DNA of 64,000 bases from Pseudonocardia sp. HH130629-09 (GTDB taxonomy: Bacteria; Actinomycetota; Actinomycetes; Mycobacteriales; Pseudonocardiaceae). The notes beneath the pieces are model-generated. The model ran no database searches and was not told the origin of the DNA. It was given only the letters and a program-made list of their open reading frames with translations. How positions within the stretch are numbered: position 1 is the stretch's first letter; each line of letters opens with the position of its first letter. The stretch is from the NCBI RefSeq assembly GCF_001294645.1, contig NZ_CP011868.1, positions 992,001 through 1,056,000 of the forward strand. The letters are read 5' to 3'. Position numbers and translations under genes: made by a program. Shown here in pieces: positions 8,434-16,345 of this stretch.

Positions 8434-8835
8434 TCAGCGCAGCTCGAAGTCGGCGACGTCGAAGCCGGGGGAGACGACGCAGCTGACCAGGACCGGGCCC
8501 GGCCCGACCGGCTCCGCCCGCTGCCACACCCCGGCCGGGACCTCCTGCTGCGGGCTTCCCGGCCCGAGCCGCAACCGGGCCGCGGGGACGGGGTCCGGCC
8601 CGTCGCCACCGAGGACCAGGTCGGCCTCCGGGCCCGAGTGCCGGCACCACAGCTCGGTGGACCGGACGCGGTGCCAGCGGCCGGGGGCGTCGAACAGGTA
8701 GAGGATCGCCGTCGCCGAGGGACGCGGACCGTACGGCGTCCCGACGACGACCGGCGAGGTCCAGGTCCGCCGGTACCAGCCGCCCTCCGGGTGCGGGGCG
8801 AGGTCCAGCGCGACGGCGAGGTCGGGGCGAGCCAC
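8434..8835 (-). CDS. Cupin superfamily protein (DUF985, cupin_5)
   Basis: A 133-residue small cupin. Characteristic segments are LAPHPEGGWYRRTW at the N-terminus, SATAILYLF, and HRVRSTELWCRHSG, where the His/Glu residues of the beta-barrel lie, then QQEVPAGVWQRAEP and a C-terminal SCVVSPGFDVADFEL. These match the DUF985 family (YML079w-like), of unknown function. The GTG at 8833-8835 is selected because the family begins directly before the LAPHPEGG motif; the frame stays open further upstream but with no family similarity. It converges on the PHP gene with a 10-bp gap. Confidence 0.82.
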   Translation of the reverse strand: MARPDLAVALDLAPHPEGGWYRRTWTSPVVVGTPYGPRPSATAILYLFDAPGRWHRVRSTELWCRHSGPEADLVLGGDGPDPVPAARLRLGPGSPQQEVPAGVWQRAEPVGPGPVLVSCVVSPGFDVADFELR

Positions 8836-9207
8836 GCCGCCACTGTGGCAGGCGGACGCACGGTCCGTCCCCGGTCCCCCACCTCGTGGTGCCTTGGGGG
8901 CATCGGCCCCGGGGCGCGTCGCACCCCTGGTGCGGTCGCCGCACCCGTCGTGGCGGGTGCGGGAGTCCCGCCGGGTGCGACACCTCCGTCCGCGGGGCGC
9001 CCCGCGCGGCGACGGGTGCCACACCCGCCGCCGCACACCGGCCGGTCACCCGACGTCACCGGTGCCCGCAGGAGGATCACCGTCCGTCCACGGGCGACCG
9101 CATCCCACCCGTCCGCGCGCTCCCTGGACGGGTGGTTCGACTGGTGCTCCTCACCCACCGCACGTGAGATGGGACCGCAGGTGACCGAGTGACAGGAGTG
9201 ATCCACG
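8836..9207. other. Intergenic region upstream of cupin and GH16 genes
   Basis: About 370 bp of divergent promoter region between the cupin gene and the GH16 gene. It is G+C-rich with short inverted repeats, but no convincing promoter, RNA gene or small coding sequence was recognised. A ribosome-binding site (GACAGGAG, about 9191-9198) serves the GH16 gene. Confidence 0.4.
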
Positions 9208-10356
9208 GTGCGGACCAGGACCAGGACGACGGTGGCGATGCTGGCCGCGACGCTCGCGCTCTCGGCGGTCACGACGGCCGGCGCGTCGACGGCGTCGGAA
9301 GCACCCGCCGGTCCGGCGGGCGTCGTGAGCCGGACGGTCGCCGAGGACCCGGCACCCCCGGCGGACGACAACGACGCATCCCCGGCCGCCGGCGCCGCGA
9401 CCCCAGCCACCCCGGCCGGCCCGGCTGCCGGAAGCGCGACTCCGGCCGATCCGGCTGCCGGCCCCGCGACCCCGAACGACCAGGTCGCCGGAACCGCGCC
9501 CCCGGACGACCCGGCCGGCGGGACGGCGAAGGCGACCCCGGCCGACCCTGCCGCACCCCCGGCGTCGTCGCACTGCACCGAGACCGCGGCACAGAAGCTC
9601 GGCTGGGGCGCCCCCACCCGCGAGTCCGACTTCGACGGCACCACGGTCCCGCCGGACTGGCACCCCTACGGTCCCGAGCCCGGCCACAACAAGAAGGGCA
9701 CCCGCACCCCGGAGGCGGTCACCGTCGCCGACGGGGCGATGAGCATCTCCGCCGACGCCGACGGCAACACCGGCGCCGTCAGCTGGCACCCCGGCCAGCG
9801 CTACGGCCGGTGGGAGGCCTGCGTGAAGTCGGACGAGGGACAGGGCGGGATCAACGCGCTGCTGCTGCTCTGGCCGGTCGCCGAGGACTTCCCGGTCGGC
9901 GGCGAGATCGACTGGATGGAGATCATGGACGACTCCCGCCAGAAGACCAGCTTCTTCCTGCACTACGGACCCGACAACGACCAGGACTACGGGTCGGTGA
10001 AGCACGACTCGACGCAGTGGTCGGCCTACGCGCTGGAGTGGACCCCGGAGAAGATCACCGGGTACGTGAACGGGAAGGAGTGGTACTCCAACACCGACAC
10101 CGACCAGTTCCCGCCCCGCGCGATGAACATGACCATGCAGCTCGACTACTTCGGCGACGCCGGCGGCCCGACCGCCATGCACATGGACTGGGCCCGGCAG
10201 TGGGCGCTGCCGCAGAGCAGCGCGGCCACGCTGAGCCTGCCGCCCGGCTCGGCCGCGACCGGGCAGCCCCGCGACTTCCCGGGCCGGAAGCCGCGCGAGC
10301 TGTCCGGGCCCGAACAGCAGGCGCAGACCGCGATGCTCGCCCGCGAGCAGCGCTGA
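9208..10356 (+). CDS. Secreted glycoside hydrolase family 16 (endo-beta-glucanase-like)
   Basis: A 382-residue exported enzyme. An Arg-rich start and a hydrophobic stretch (TVAMLAATLALSAVTTAGA) form a Sec signal peptide. A Pro/Ala/Asp-rich linker of about 90 low-complexity residues follows, then the GH16 jelly-roll domain (about residues 130-345). The catalytic ExDxxE triad is in GEIDWMEIMDD near residue 232. WHPYGP, WEACVKS and YALEWTPEKI are other family landmarks. GH16 members cleave beta-1,3/1,4-glucans or galactans; laminarinase or similar activity is plausible. The GTG start follows GACAGGAG by 9 bp. The stop codon abuts a 13-bp tandem repeat that was later hit by an IS3-family element. 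Confidence 0.9.
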   Translation: MRTRTRTTVAMLAATLALSAVTTAGASTASEAPAGPAGVVSRTVAEDPAPPADDNDASPAAGAATPATPAGPAAGSATPADPAAGPATPNDQVAGTAPPDDPAGGTAKATPADPAAPPASSHCTETAAQKLGWGAPTRESDFDGTTVPPDWHPYGPEPGHNKKGTRTPEAVTVADGAMSISADADGNTGAVSWHPGQRYGRWEACVKSDEGQGGINALLLLWPVAEDFPVGGEIDWMEIMDDSRQKTSFFLHYGPDNDQDYGSVKHDSTQWSAYALEWTPEKITGYVNGKEWYSNTDTDQFPPRAMNMTMQLDYFGDAGGPTAMHMDWARQWALPQSSAATLSLPPGSAATGQPRDFPGRKPRELSGPEQQAQTAMLAREQR

Positions 10357-10533
10357 GGCCGGACCGCGGGGCCGGACCGCGGGGCCGGACCGTGGGGCCG
10401 GACCGTGGGGCCGGACCGTGGGGCCGGACCGTGGGGTCGGACCGTGGGGTCGGACCGTGGGGTCGGACCGTGGGGTCGGACCGTGGGGTCGGACCGTGGG
10501 GTCGGACCGTGGGGTCGGACCGTGGGGTCGGAC
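10357..10533. repeat. 13-bp tandem repeat (left part, interrupted by IS)
   Basis: Thirteen complete units of consensus GGTCGGACCGTGG plus an eight-base start of a fourteenth. The first six units carry GGCC instead of GGTC, and the first two also have CGCGG endings. The array starts on the base after the GH16 stop codon. The remaining units lie beyond the IS element at 11805-11851. It reads as a minisatellite between convergent genes. Confidence 0.95.
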
Positions 10534-10562
10534 TGCGGTTCCCCCGAGATCGTGGAGGGTTC

Positions 10563-11471
10563 TTATGCCGCGTCTCGGGTGAGGGCGGCGTTCTCGTAGT
10601 TGATCGGTGAGAGCCCGGCGGCGGCACTGTGTCGCCGCCGGTGGTTGTAGAAGCCGTAACACCAGTCGATGACCGCCGCCCGCGCCCTACTGATGGTGTC
10701 GAAGTCGTTGCGGGACAGCACTTCCCACTCCAGGCTGGAGAAGAACGCCTCCGCCGCGGCATTGTCGAAACACGACCCGACCCGGCCCATCGACTGACGG
10801 ATGTCGAGCCGCCGACACAGAGCGGTGAACGCGCCCGCGGTGTAGGTCGACCCGCGGTCGGTGTGGAAGATCACCCCGGCGATTCGGTCCGCCCCGCCGC
10901 GGGCCGCCACCGCCATCCGGATCGCCGCACACGCCAGCTCGGGGTTCGGGTGCAGCCCCGTGGCCGCGCCGAGCAGCCGCCGCGAGTACAGGTCGATCAC
11001 CGTGGCCAGATACAACTTCCCGGCCGCGGTGGGGATCTCGGTCATGTCCCCGACCCATCTGCGGTTCGGCTCGGCCGCAGTGAAACCCCGACGAAGCAGG
11101 TCCGGGAACTTCGGCGCCGTGCGGTCCTGGCGGGTCAGCCCGTTGTGCCGCTTGATCCGGCGGGCGACCAGGCCCTGGCGGCGCATCGAGTCCGCCACGG
11201 TCTTCTCCGACACCCGCCATCCGGCCTCACACAGGTCGGCGTGCAGACGGGGTGAGCCGTGTAGCCGCTGGGCGTCGTCGAACGCCACGGCCACGGCGGC
11301 GTCCAACGCGCAGCGGCGCTTCTCGGTCGCGGTGGCACCACCGTCGGAACGCGCGGCGCGGTCGAGCCACTTGTACAGCCAGGAGATCGACACCCCCAAC
11401 AGGGCGCAGGCCAGCGTGTGCGGCACCCGGTGGAAGGTCCTCTGGTCGGCGATGAAACGGGCCACGCTCAC
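10563..11471 (-). CDS. IS3-family transposase OrfB (DDE integrase core), copy A
   Basis: A roughly 302-residue rve-type integrase. The N-terminal HTH_21-like region includes SPRLHADLCEAGW. The catalytic core starts at RRWVGDMTEIPT (first Asp), continues with IFHTDRGSTYT (second Asp) and ends at SCFDNAAAEAFFSSLEWE (Glu). I favour the GTG at 11469-11471: it overlaps the orfA stop as GTGA and follows AAGGAGG by about 6 bp, so OrfB can be made by coupling rather than only by frameshift. A longer version starting at 11492 is open in the same frame. It appears intact. Confidence 0.92.
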   Translation of the reverse strand: MSVARFIADQRTFHRVPHTLACALLGVSISWLYKWLDRAARSDGGATATEKRRCALDAAVAVAFDDAQRLHGSPRLHADLCEAGWRVSEKTVADSMRRQGLVARRIKRHNGLTRQDRTAPKFPDLLRRGFTAAEPNRRWVGDMTEIPTAAGKLYLATVIDLYSRRLLGAATGLHPNPELACAAIRMAVAARGGADRIAGVIFHTDRGSTYTAGAFTALCRRLDIRQSMGRVGSCFDNAAAEAFFSSLEWEVLSRNDFDTISRARAAVIDWCYGFYNHRRRHSAAAGLSPINYENAALTRDAA

Positions 11472-11758
11472 TTCGTCGCCTCCTTGACCCACAGGACCAC
11501 GGATCGCTTGAGGACATCACGCTCCATCCGCAGCTCGGCGTTCTCCGCGCGCAGCCGCTTGAGCTCCTCGACGCCGCCGCGAGACAGGCCCTCGGTGTCC
11601 TCGCGGGCCTCTCGTGCACGGGCCACCCAGTTGCCCAGCGTGCCCTCGTTGACCCCCAGGTCACGGGCGACCTGGGCGATCGGCTTGCCCGTCTCCTCCA
11701 CGACCCGGACCGCTCCGTCACGGAACTCCCGGTCGTAGCGCTTCCGTACCTCTGGCAT
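11468..11758 (-). CDS. IS3-family transposase OrfA (HTH, leucine zipper), copy A
   Basis: A 96-residue DNA-binding subunit. It starts MPEVRKRYDREFRDGAVRVV, the standard HTH_Tnp_1 opening, with IAQVARDLGVNEGTLGNWV as the helix-turn-helix. The C-terminal EELKRLRAENAELRMERDVL heptads form a leucine zipper for multimerisation. GGGGTAGCG precedes the ATG. The orfB frame is -1 relative to it, as is usual in IS3 elements. Confidence 0.92.
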   Translation of the reverse strand: MPEVRKRYDREFRDGAVRVVEETGKPIAQVARDLGVNEGTLGNWVARAREAREDTEGLSRGGVEELKRLRAENAELRMERDVLKRSVVLWVKEATK

Positions 11759-11804
11759 CGCTACCCCTTATAGCTGATGCCTCCCCGATCATGGGGGAAC
11801 CGCA

Positions 11805-11851
11805 GACCGTGGGGTCGGACCGTGGGGTCGGACCGTGGGGTCGGACCGTGG
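11805..11851. repeat. 13-bp tandem repeat (right part)
   Basis: The right half of the interrupted array: the GAC target duplication with the rest of the split unit, then three full copies of GGTCGGACCGTGG. It ends 2 bp before the stop codon of the convergent sugar kinase gene at 11854. Confidence 0.93.
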
Positions 11852-11853
11852 TG

Positions 11854-12864
11854 TCAGATGGCGGCGTCGAGCTCCGCCCGGGTGGGCGGGTTCGCGCCGT
11901 GCCGCGAACAGGTGATCGCCGACGCCGCGACGGCCTCGGTCAGCACGGCCTCCAGCGTCGGCCGGTCGATGCGGTAGAGGTCGTCGCGGGCGGTCGCGCC
12001 GAGCAGCCCGCGTCGGTGCAGCCCGGCGAGCAGCGCGGCGGAGAAGCTGTCCCCGGCCCCCACCGTGTCGACGACCTCGACAGTGCGGCCGGGCTGCACC
12101 AGGTGCAGTCCCGACGACGTCCCGGCCAGCACCCCGTCCGCCCCGAGGGTGACCACGACGACCGCCGGGCCCAGCTCGAGCCACTCGCCGACGACGTCGC
12201 CGGGCTTGCGGCCCGGGTGCAGCCAGGCCAGGTCCTCCTCGCTGACCTTCACCACGTCGGCCACGCCCAGCAGCTCGTGCACGCCGGGCAGGACCTCCTC
12301 CGGTGAGCCCATCAGCATCGGCCGGAAGTTCGGGTCGTAGCTGACCGTCGCGGTGTCCACGGCGGAGGCGAGCAGCTCGCGCAGCGCGTCGTGGCCGGGC
12401 GCGGTCGTCAGCGCCAGCGATCCCGAGTGGACGGCGACGACCGGGCCGGTCGGGCCGTCGTCGAGGGCACCGGCGAGCTCGTCGTCGGTCCACTGCCAGT
12501 CCGCGGTGCCCGCGATCCGGAAGTCGTAGGACGCCTGCCCGTCGGCTGCCAGCTCCACGATCGCCAGCGACGACGGCTCGGCCGCCTCGACCGAGTGCGA
12601 CAGGTCGACCCCGTTGTCGGAGAGGTGGGCGCGCAGCTTGCGCCCCAGCAGGTCGTCGGCGAGGCGGGCCAGCATCCGGGCCGGCACGTCGAGGCGGGAC
12701 AGTCCGACCGCGACGTTCGCCGGGCTGCCGCCGGGCGCGAACTGCCAGTACTGCTCGGCGGGTGTGCGGCCCGCCTGCGTCGGCGCGGGGACGATGTCGA
12801 CGAGTGCTTCTCCGGCGACGGCGATCACTCCGCGTGGCGGGCGTCCGGCGGCTGTGTCGGGCAT
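11854..12864 (-). CDS. PfkB-family carbohydrate kinase (fructokinase/ribokinase-like)
   Basis: A 336-residue ribokinase-fold sugar kinase. The N-terminal GEALVDIVP and FAPGGSPANVAVGLSRL contain the di-Gly substrate-binding motif. The C-terminal VEVVDTVGAGDSFSAALLAG holds the anion hole and catalytic Asp (DTVGAGD). Sequence order resembles fructokinases more than adenosine kinases, but the substrate cannot be fixed. The ATG at 12862-12864 gives an N-terminus just before the first beta strand; upstream in-frame codons look non-coding. The gene stands alone, divergent from the CobW gene, and its stop abuts the 13-bp repeat. Confidence 0.88.
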   Translation of the reverse strand: MPDTAAGRPPRGVIAVAGEALVDIVPAPTQAGRTPAEQYWQFAPGGSPANVAVGLSRLDVPARMLARLADDLLGRKLRAHLSDNGVDLSHSVEAAEPSSLAIVELAADGQASYDFRIAGTADWQWTDDELAGALDDGPTGPVVAVHSGSLALTTAPGHDALRELLASAVDTATVSYDPNFRPMLMGSPEEVLPGVHELLGVADVVKVSEEDLAWLHPGRKPGDVVGEWLELGPAVVVVTLGADGVLAGTSSGLHLVQPGRTVEVVDTVGAGDSFSAALLAGLHRRGLLGATARDDLYRIDRPTLEAVLTEAVAASAITCSRHGANPPTRAELDAAI

Positions 12865-12905
12865 GGCCGCACTGTAGTGGTCCGATCGGGGGCCCCGGCC
12901 AGGTC

Positions 12906-12919
12906 CGTGACGGGTCACG
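12906..12919. promoter_or_regulatory. Palindrome in the divergent kinase/CobW promoter region
   Basis: CGTGACGGGTCACG is a perfect inverted repeat (6-bp arms, GG centre), followed about 5 bp later by another CGTCACG. It lies 42 bp from the kinase start and 44 bp from the CobW start. It may be an operator; it does not resemble a Zur box. Confidence 0.3.
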
Positions 12920-12962
12920 ACCACGTCACGGTGCGTCGACACGCACGTGGTAGGCATGACGG

Positions 12963-13964
12963 ATGCCCCGGAAGATCCCGGTCGTGGTGCTGGCCGGATT
13001 CCTCGGAGCCGGCAAGACGACACTGCTGAACCACCTCCTCGCCGCGGGCGGGGACGCGCGGATCGGCGTGGTCGTCAACGACTTCGGGTCGGTCGGCATC
13101 GACGCGATGCGCGTGGCCGGTCAGGCCGGCGACGTCGTCGGGCTCGGCAACGGCTGCCTGTGCTGCGAGGTCGGTGAGGGCGGCGTCTCCTCGGTGCTGG
13201 AGACGCTGACCCGCCGCCGCGACGAGATCGACGTCGTCGTCATCGAGGCCAGCGGCATCGCCGAGCCCGGCACGCTGGTCCAGCTCGTGCTCGACGCGCT
13301 GGGCCAGCACCTGAGCTTCGGCGGGCTCGTCGTGGTCGTCGACGCCGCGGAGTTCGAGACCTCGCGGCGCCGTCACCCCCAGCTCGACAAGCACGTCGCG
13401 ATGGCCGACCTCGTCGTCCTGAACAAGATCGACAGGGTGGGACCGGGGCCGCTCTGGCGGGTCCGCAGGCTGTGCCGCGAGGCCAACCCGCGGGCACCGA
13501 TCGTCCCGGTCCGCGACGGCGCGGTGGACCCGGCGCTGCTGTTCGACATCGAGATCGTGCCGGGACGGCAGCTGATGCTCGGCGAGCGCGTCGACGAACC
13601 GCACGCCCAGCACCTGCACGCCGGATACCAGAGCCTGACGTTCCTCAGTGACGAACCGCTCGACGCCGCCCGCCTGCAGGACCTGCTCGACGCCAGGCCG
13701 TCCGGGCTTTACCGGATCAAGGGCTCGGTGCGCTTCGCGGCCGCCCCGGCCCGGGAACGCTGGGACCTCCACACCGTCGGCCGGTACGTGCGGTTCCACC
13801 GGACCCGGTGGGACGTCGACGAGCCCCGGCGCACCACCCTGGTCCTGATCGGCACCGGTCTCGACTCCGACGCGCTGCACCGGTCACTGCGGGCCTGCGT
13901 CGCGACCGACGCCGACCGCCGCGACGCCGACGCCTTGCTCCCGGTCGCCCGCTACGCGGTCTGA
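12963..13964 (+). CDS. CobW/COG0523-family GTP-binding metallochaperone
   Basis: A 333-residue G3E P-loop GTPase. Walker A is FLGAGKTTLLNHLL near residue 13, Mg-binding VVNDFGSVGID near 37, and the CxCC metal-binding motif is GNGCLCCEVGEG near residue 62. Walker B-like VVVIEASGIAEPG and the guanine-specificity VLNKID follow. The CobW_C domain (about residues 215-330) has YRIKGSVRFA and WDLHTVGRYVRF. Family members insert or deliver metals (Zn, Co) to client proteins. No client or Zur-regulated gene is adjacent, so the metal is unassigned. The ATG at 12963 puts Walker A near the N-terminus as expected. Confidence 0.9.
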   Translation: MPRKIPVVVLAGFLGAGKTTLLNHLLAAGGDARIGVVVNDFGSVGIDAMRVAGQAGDVVGLGNGCLCCEVGEGGVSSVLETLTRRRDEIDVVVIEASGIAEPGTLVQLVLDALGQHLSFGGLVVVVDAAEFETSRRRHPQLDKHVAMADLVVLNKIDRVGPGPLWRVRRLCREANPRAPIVPVRDGAVDPALLFDIEIVPGRQLMLGERVDEPHAQHLHAGYQSLTFLSDEPLDAARLQDLLDARPSGLYRIKGSVRFAAAPARERWDLHTVGRYVRFHRTRWDVDEPRRTTLVLIGTGLDSDALHRSLRACVATDADRRDADALLPVARYAV

Positions 13965-13981
13965 TGGCCCCGGGGGATTGC

Positions 13982-14554
13982 TCAGACCGAGGTGAGGTCC
14001 GGGCCCGTCGCCGGCTCGGCCAGCTGGGTCAGGGCATCGGCGGCCCAGGCCTCCCCACCGGCGACGGCGGTCCACAGCAGGACACCGAGGCTGCGGGACG
14101 GGTCGATCCGGCCCGCCTGCCAGGACGGCGTCGCCGCGAGCCGCTCGGCACGCGCGCAGAGCTGCCAGGAGGCGGTGTCGGACTCGGTGATGTCGCGGGC
14201 GAAGCGGGTGTGCCCGGTGCGGGCGCGGTAGGCCCGGACCGGGTCGGTGACCGCGTGGATGATCGACAGCACCCCGATCACCAGCCCGAGCGCGAGGGGC
14301 AGGCAGACGAGGAACGCGAGCGCCGACCGGGACCAGCTGTTCTCGCCCACGGTGAGGGCCACCACGACGGCCGCGACGACGGCGGTGCCGGTCAGCGCGC
14401 CGGCCGGGAGCCGGGTGTAGACGAGGTCGCCCGCGTCGTCGACGACGTAGTCGGTGCCGGCGATCAGGGCCGGGTCGTACACGCGGTACCCGGTACGTGT
14501 GCGGACGAGGGTGGGCAGGCGGTCGGCGGGAGCGCCGGCGACGAAGTCGTTCAT
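13982..14554 (-). CDS. Small membrane protein of unknown function
   Basis: A 190-residue protein with two adjacent predicted transmembrane helices in the middle (ALTGTAVVAAVVVALTV and ALAFLVCLPLALGLVIGVLS), flanked by soluble ends. The C-terminal region has several Trp and Ala-rich helices. No family was recognised. The ATG at 14552-14554 is preferred to one 42 bp upstream, since the extension is Ser/His-rich and lacks conservation hints. It converges with the CobW gene at a distance of 17 bp. Confidence 0.65.
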   Translation of the reverse strand: MNDFVAGAPADRLPTLVRTRTGYRVYDPALIAGTDYVVDDAGDLVYTRLPAGALTGTAVVAAVVVALTVGENSWSRSALAFLVCLPLALGLVIGVLSIIHAVTDPVRAYRARTGHTRFARDITESDTASWQLCARAERLAATPSWQAGRIDPSRSLGVLLWTAVAGGEAWAADALTQLAEPATGPDLTSV

Positions 14555-14718
14555 GGTCGTGCTCGATCTGTGAGAATGCTGCTGCTCGCGGCCCACCTGA
14601 TGGCCGTCTCGCCCGGTCAGTCGCCCACGATGCCGGTCCGTGTTACGGATTCACAACGTTCCTCGGCGCGTTCCGTCTGTGATGTTCGCCTCCACCACTT
14701 GCGAGCAACCTGCGAGGC

Positions 14719-15729
14719 TCACTCGGGTGGCCAGGCGTCGCCCCACACGGTGTCACGGGCGTGCCGGAACAGCTCCCGACGACTGCGCGGGACGGGGGTG
14801 TCCCGCAGCGTCCCGCCCGCCTCGCAGACACGCAGCGTCACCAGTCCCTTGCGGGTCTGCGGGTGCCGGACCACGCGGCCCGGGGCCCGGCCGACGCTCC
14901 CGTCGTCGCCGTCACGCACGCCGACGACGTAGGAGAACTTCTCGTCCTCGTGCCCCAGCGAGCCGGCCTTCAGCACCCGGTGCCGCGAGCTGCGTCCGAC
15001 GCGGACGGCGAAGTGGCACCAGTCGTCGCCGGTCACCGGGCAGGCCCCGTCGTGCGGGCAGGGCGCGGCGACGGTGAGGCCCGCGGCGAGCAGGCGGGTG
15101 CGGGCGTCGAGGATGCGCGCGTGCCCGGCCGGCGTCCCCGGTTCGACGAGCACGACGACCCGCGCGTCCCGGGCGGCGGCGTCGACGACGGCGTCGCGCA
15201 CCGGTACCGGCAGCTCACCGAGCAGGTAGCAGGCGGTCAGCAGGTCGGTCTCCGGCAGCACCGGGGCGGTGCCGAGCACCGCGGCCTCCCACCGGGCCGC
15301 CCGCAGCAGCGGCGACGGCGCACCGGAGGCGAGCCTGCGGCCCAGCGCCCGGGCCGGCGTGGCGGCCTCCAGCACCGTGGCCCACTCCAGCGACGGCCAC
15401 ACCTGTGCCGCCGCCCACACCGCGGCGCCGGTCCCGCCGCCGAGGTCGAGCAGCGACACCGGCTCGGGCACCCGCGCGGCCGCCCGCTCCAGCACGTCGA
15501 GGACCGCCGCGTGCGTGGCGGGCATCCGGTACGCGGCGTAGGCGGCCGCGTCGTCGTCGGTGCGCAGGATCGGCGCGGTGGGCACCGTGCCGCTGCGGTA
15601 GTCGCGGATCAGCCGCTCGACCACCGGCGCGAGCCGGGCGGCGGGGACGCGGTCGAGTGCGTCGTCGAGGGCGGCGGCCAGCGCGTCGGACAGTTCGTGG
15701 GACAGCGCGGAGGACGGCTCGGGGACCAC
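14719..15729 (-). CDS. Rsm22-family small-ribosomal-subunit methyltransferase-like protein
   Basis: A 336-residue protein of the Rsm22 family (bacterial relatives of a mitochondrial small-subunit assembly factor). The SAM-binding motif LLDLGGGTGAAVWAA lies near residue 93, after YRMPATHAAV. The family-specific cysteine region PCPHDGACPVTGDDWCHF, near residue 223, is thought to bind an Fe-S cluster or zinc, followed by the EDEKFSYV block. The start ATG is just after the upstream idi stop (24-bp gap), so the two genes are likely co-transcribed. The exact reaction in bacteria is not established. Confidence 0.85.
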   Translation of the reverse strand: MVPEPSSALSHELSDALAAALDDALDRVPAARLAPVVERLIRDYRSGTVPTAPILRTDDDAAAYAAYRMPATHAAVLDVLERAAARVPEPVSLLDLGGGTGAAVWAAAQVWPSLEWATVLEAATPARALGRRLASGAPSPLLRAARWEAAVLGTAPVLPETDLLTACYLLGELPVPVRDAVVDAAARDARVVVLVEPGTPAGHARILDARTRLLAAGLTVAAPCPHDGACPVTGDDWCHFAVRVGRSSRHRVLKAGSLGHEDEKFSYVVGVRDGDDGSVGRAPGRVVRHPQTRKGLVTLRVCEAGGTLRDTPVPRSRRELFRHARDTVWGDAWPPE

Positions 15730-15753
15730 CTGCCCATTCCACCAGTCCCGAGC

Positions 15754-16293
15754 TCAGCCCCGGGCGCCGACCAGCAGCGGGTCGGCCAGCGCGTCGAGCA
15801 GCGGAGCCTGCAGCCGGGCCCACGGCGACAGCCCGGAGTCCGGGTCGTCGGCGGCGGCGCGGAAGCGCGACCAGCTCCACCAGGCCAGGTCCTCGACCTC
15901 GTCGGGGCGCGGCTCGGGCTCACCGGTGATCCGGGCGACGAACACCGGGCAGAGCTCGTTCTCCTCGATCCCGTCCTGCGACGCGCGGTAGCTGAAGTCC
16001 GGCAGCACCATCCGCAGCTCGGTCGCACGGACGCCCAGCTCGTCGGCCAGCCTGCGGTGCACCGCGTCGGCCATCTCCTCACCGGGTGCGGGATGGCCGC
16101 AGCAGGTGTTGGTCCAGACCAGGGGGAAGGCGGTCTTGGTGCGGGCGCGCCGGGTTACCAGCAGCCGGCCGGCGTCGTCGACGCCGTAGCAGGAGAACGC
16201 CAGGTGCCGCGGGGTGCTCGCACCGTGCACGGTGGCCTTGTCCGCGACGCCGACCGGGTTGCCGTCGTCGTCCAGCAGCACAACCTGTTCCAT
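15754..16293 (-). CDS. idi: Isopentenyl-diphosphate delta-isomerase, type 1
   Basis: A 179-residue Nudix-fold IPP isomerase, matching the type 1 length (about 180). The active-site cysteine is in WTNTCCGHP near residue 64, the Nudix-like ADAVHRRLADELG follows, and the catalytic Glu is in IEENELCPVF near residue 113. It interconverts IPP and DMAPP in the cytosol. The ATG at 16291-16293 gives MEQVVLLDDDGNPVG, the standard N-terminus; the longer open frame upstream is a shadow of the reductase gene. It is 52 bp downstream of the geranylgeranyl-reductase-like gene, a logical isoprenoid pairing. Confidence 0.95.
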   Translation of the reverse strand: MEQVVLLDDDGNPVGVADKATVHGASTPRHLAFSCYGVDDAGRLLVTRRARTKTAFPLVWTNTCCGHPAPGEEMADAVHRRLADELGVRATELRMVLPDFSYRASQDGIEENELCPVFVARITGEPEPRPDEVEDLAWWSWSRFRAAADDPDSGLSPWARLQAPLLDALADPLLVGARG

Positions 16294-16345
16294 GCCGTCC
16301 TGTCTACCGGAGCCCGGCCGTGGCGGCTCCTGGGACGGGACCGGC

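Larger units (their letters stand above)
10534..11804 (-). mobile_element. IS3-family insertion sequence, copy A (1,271 bp)
   Basis: Ends are imperfect inverted repeats starting TGCGGTTCCCCC on both sides and differing mainly at GAGATCG versus ATGATCG. The flanking GAC at 10531-10533 and 11805-11807 is a 3-bp target duplication, so this is a clean transposition into the 13-bp repeat tract. It encodes orfA and orfB on the minus strand. A second copy of the same length sits at 54533-55803 in the opposite orientation. Confidence 0.95.

Noticed and set aside
10357-11851. The 13-bp array as a CRISPR
   Set aside because: Units are directly tandem with no spacers, and no cas genes are present.
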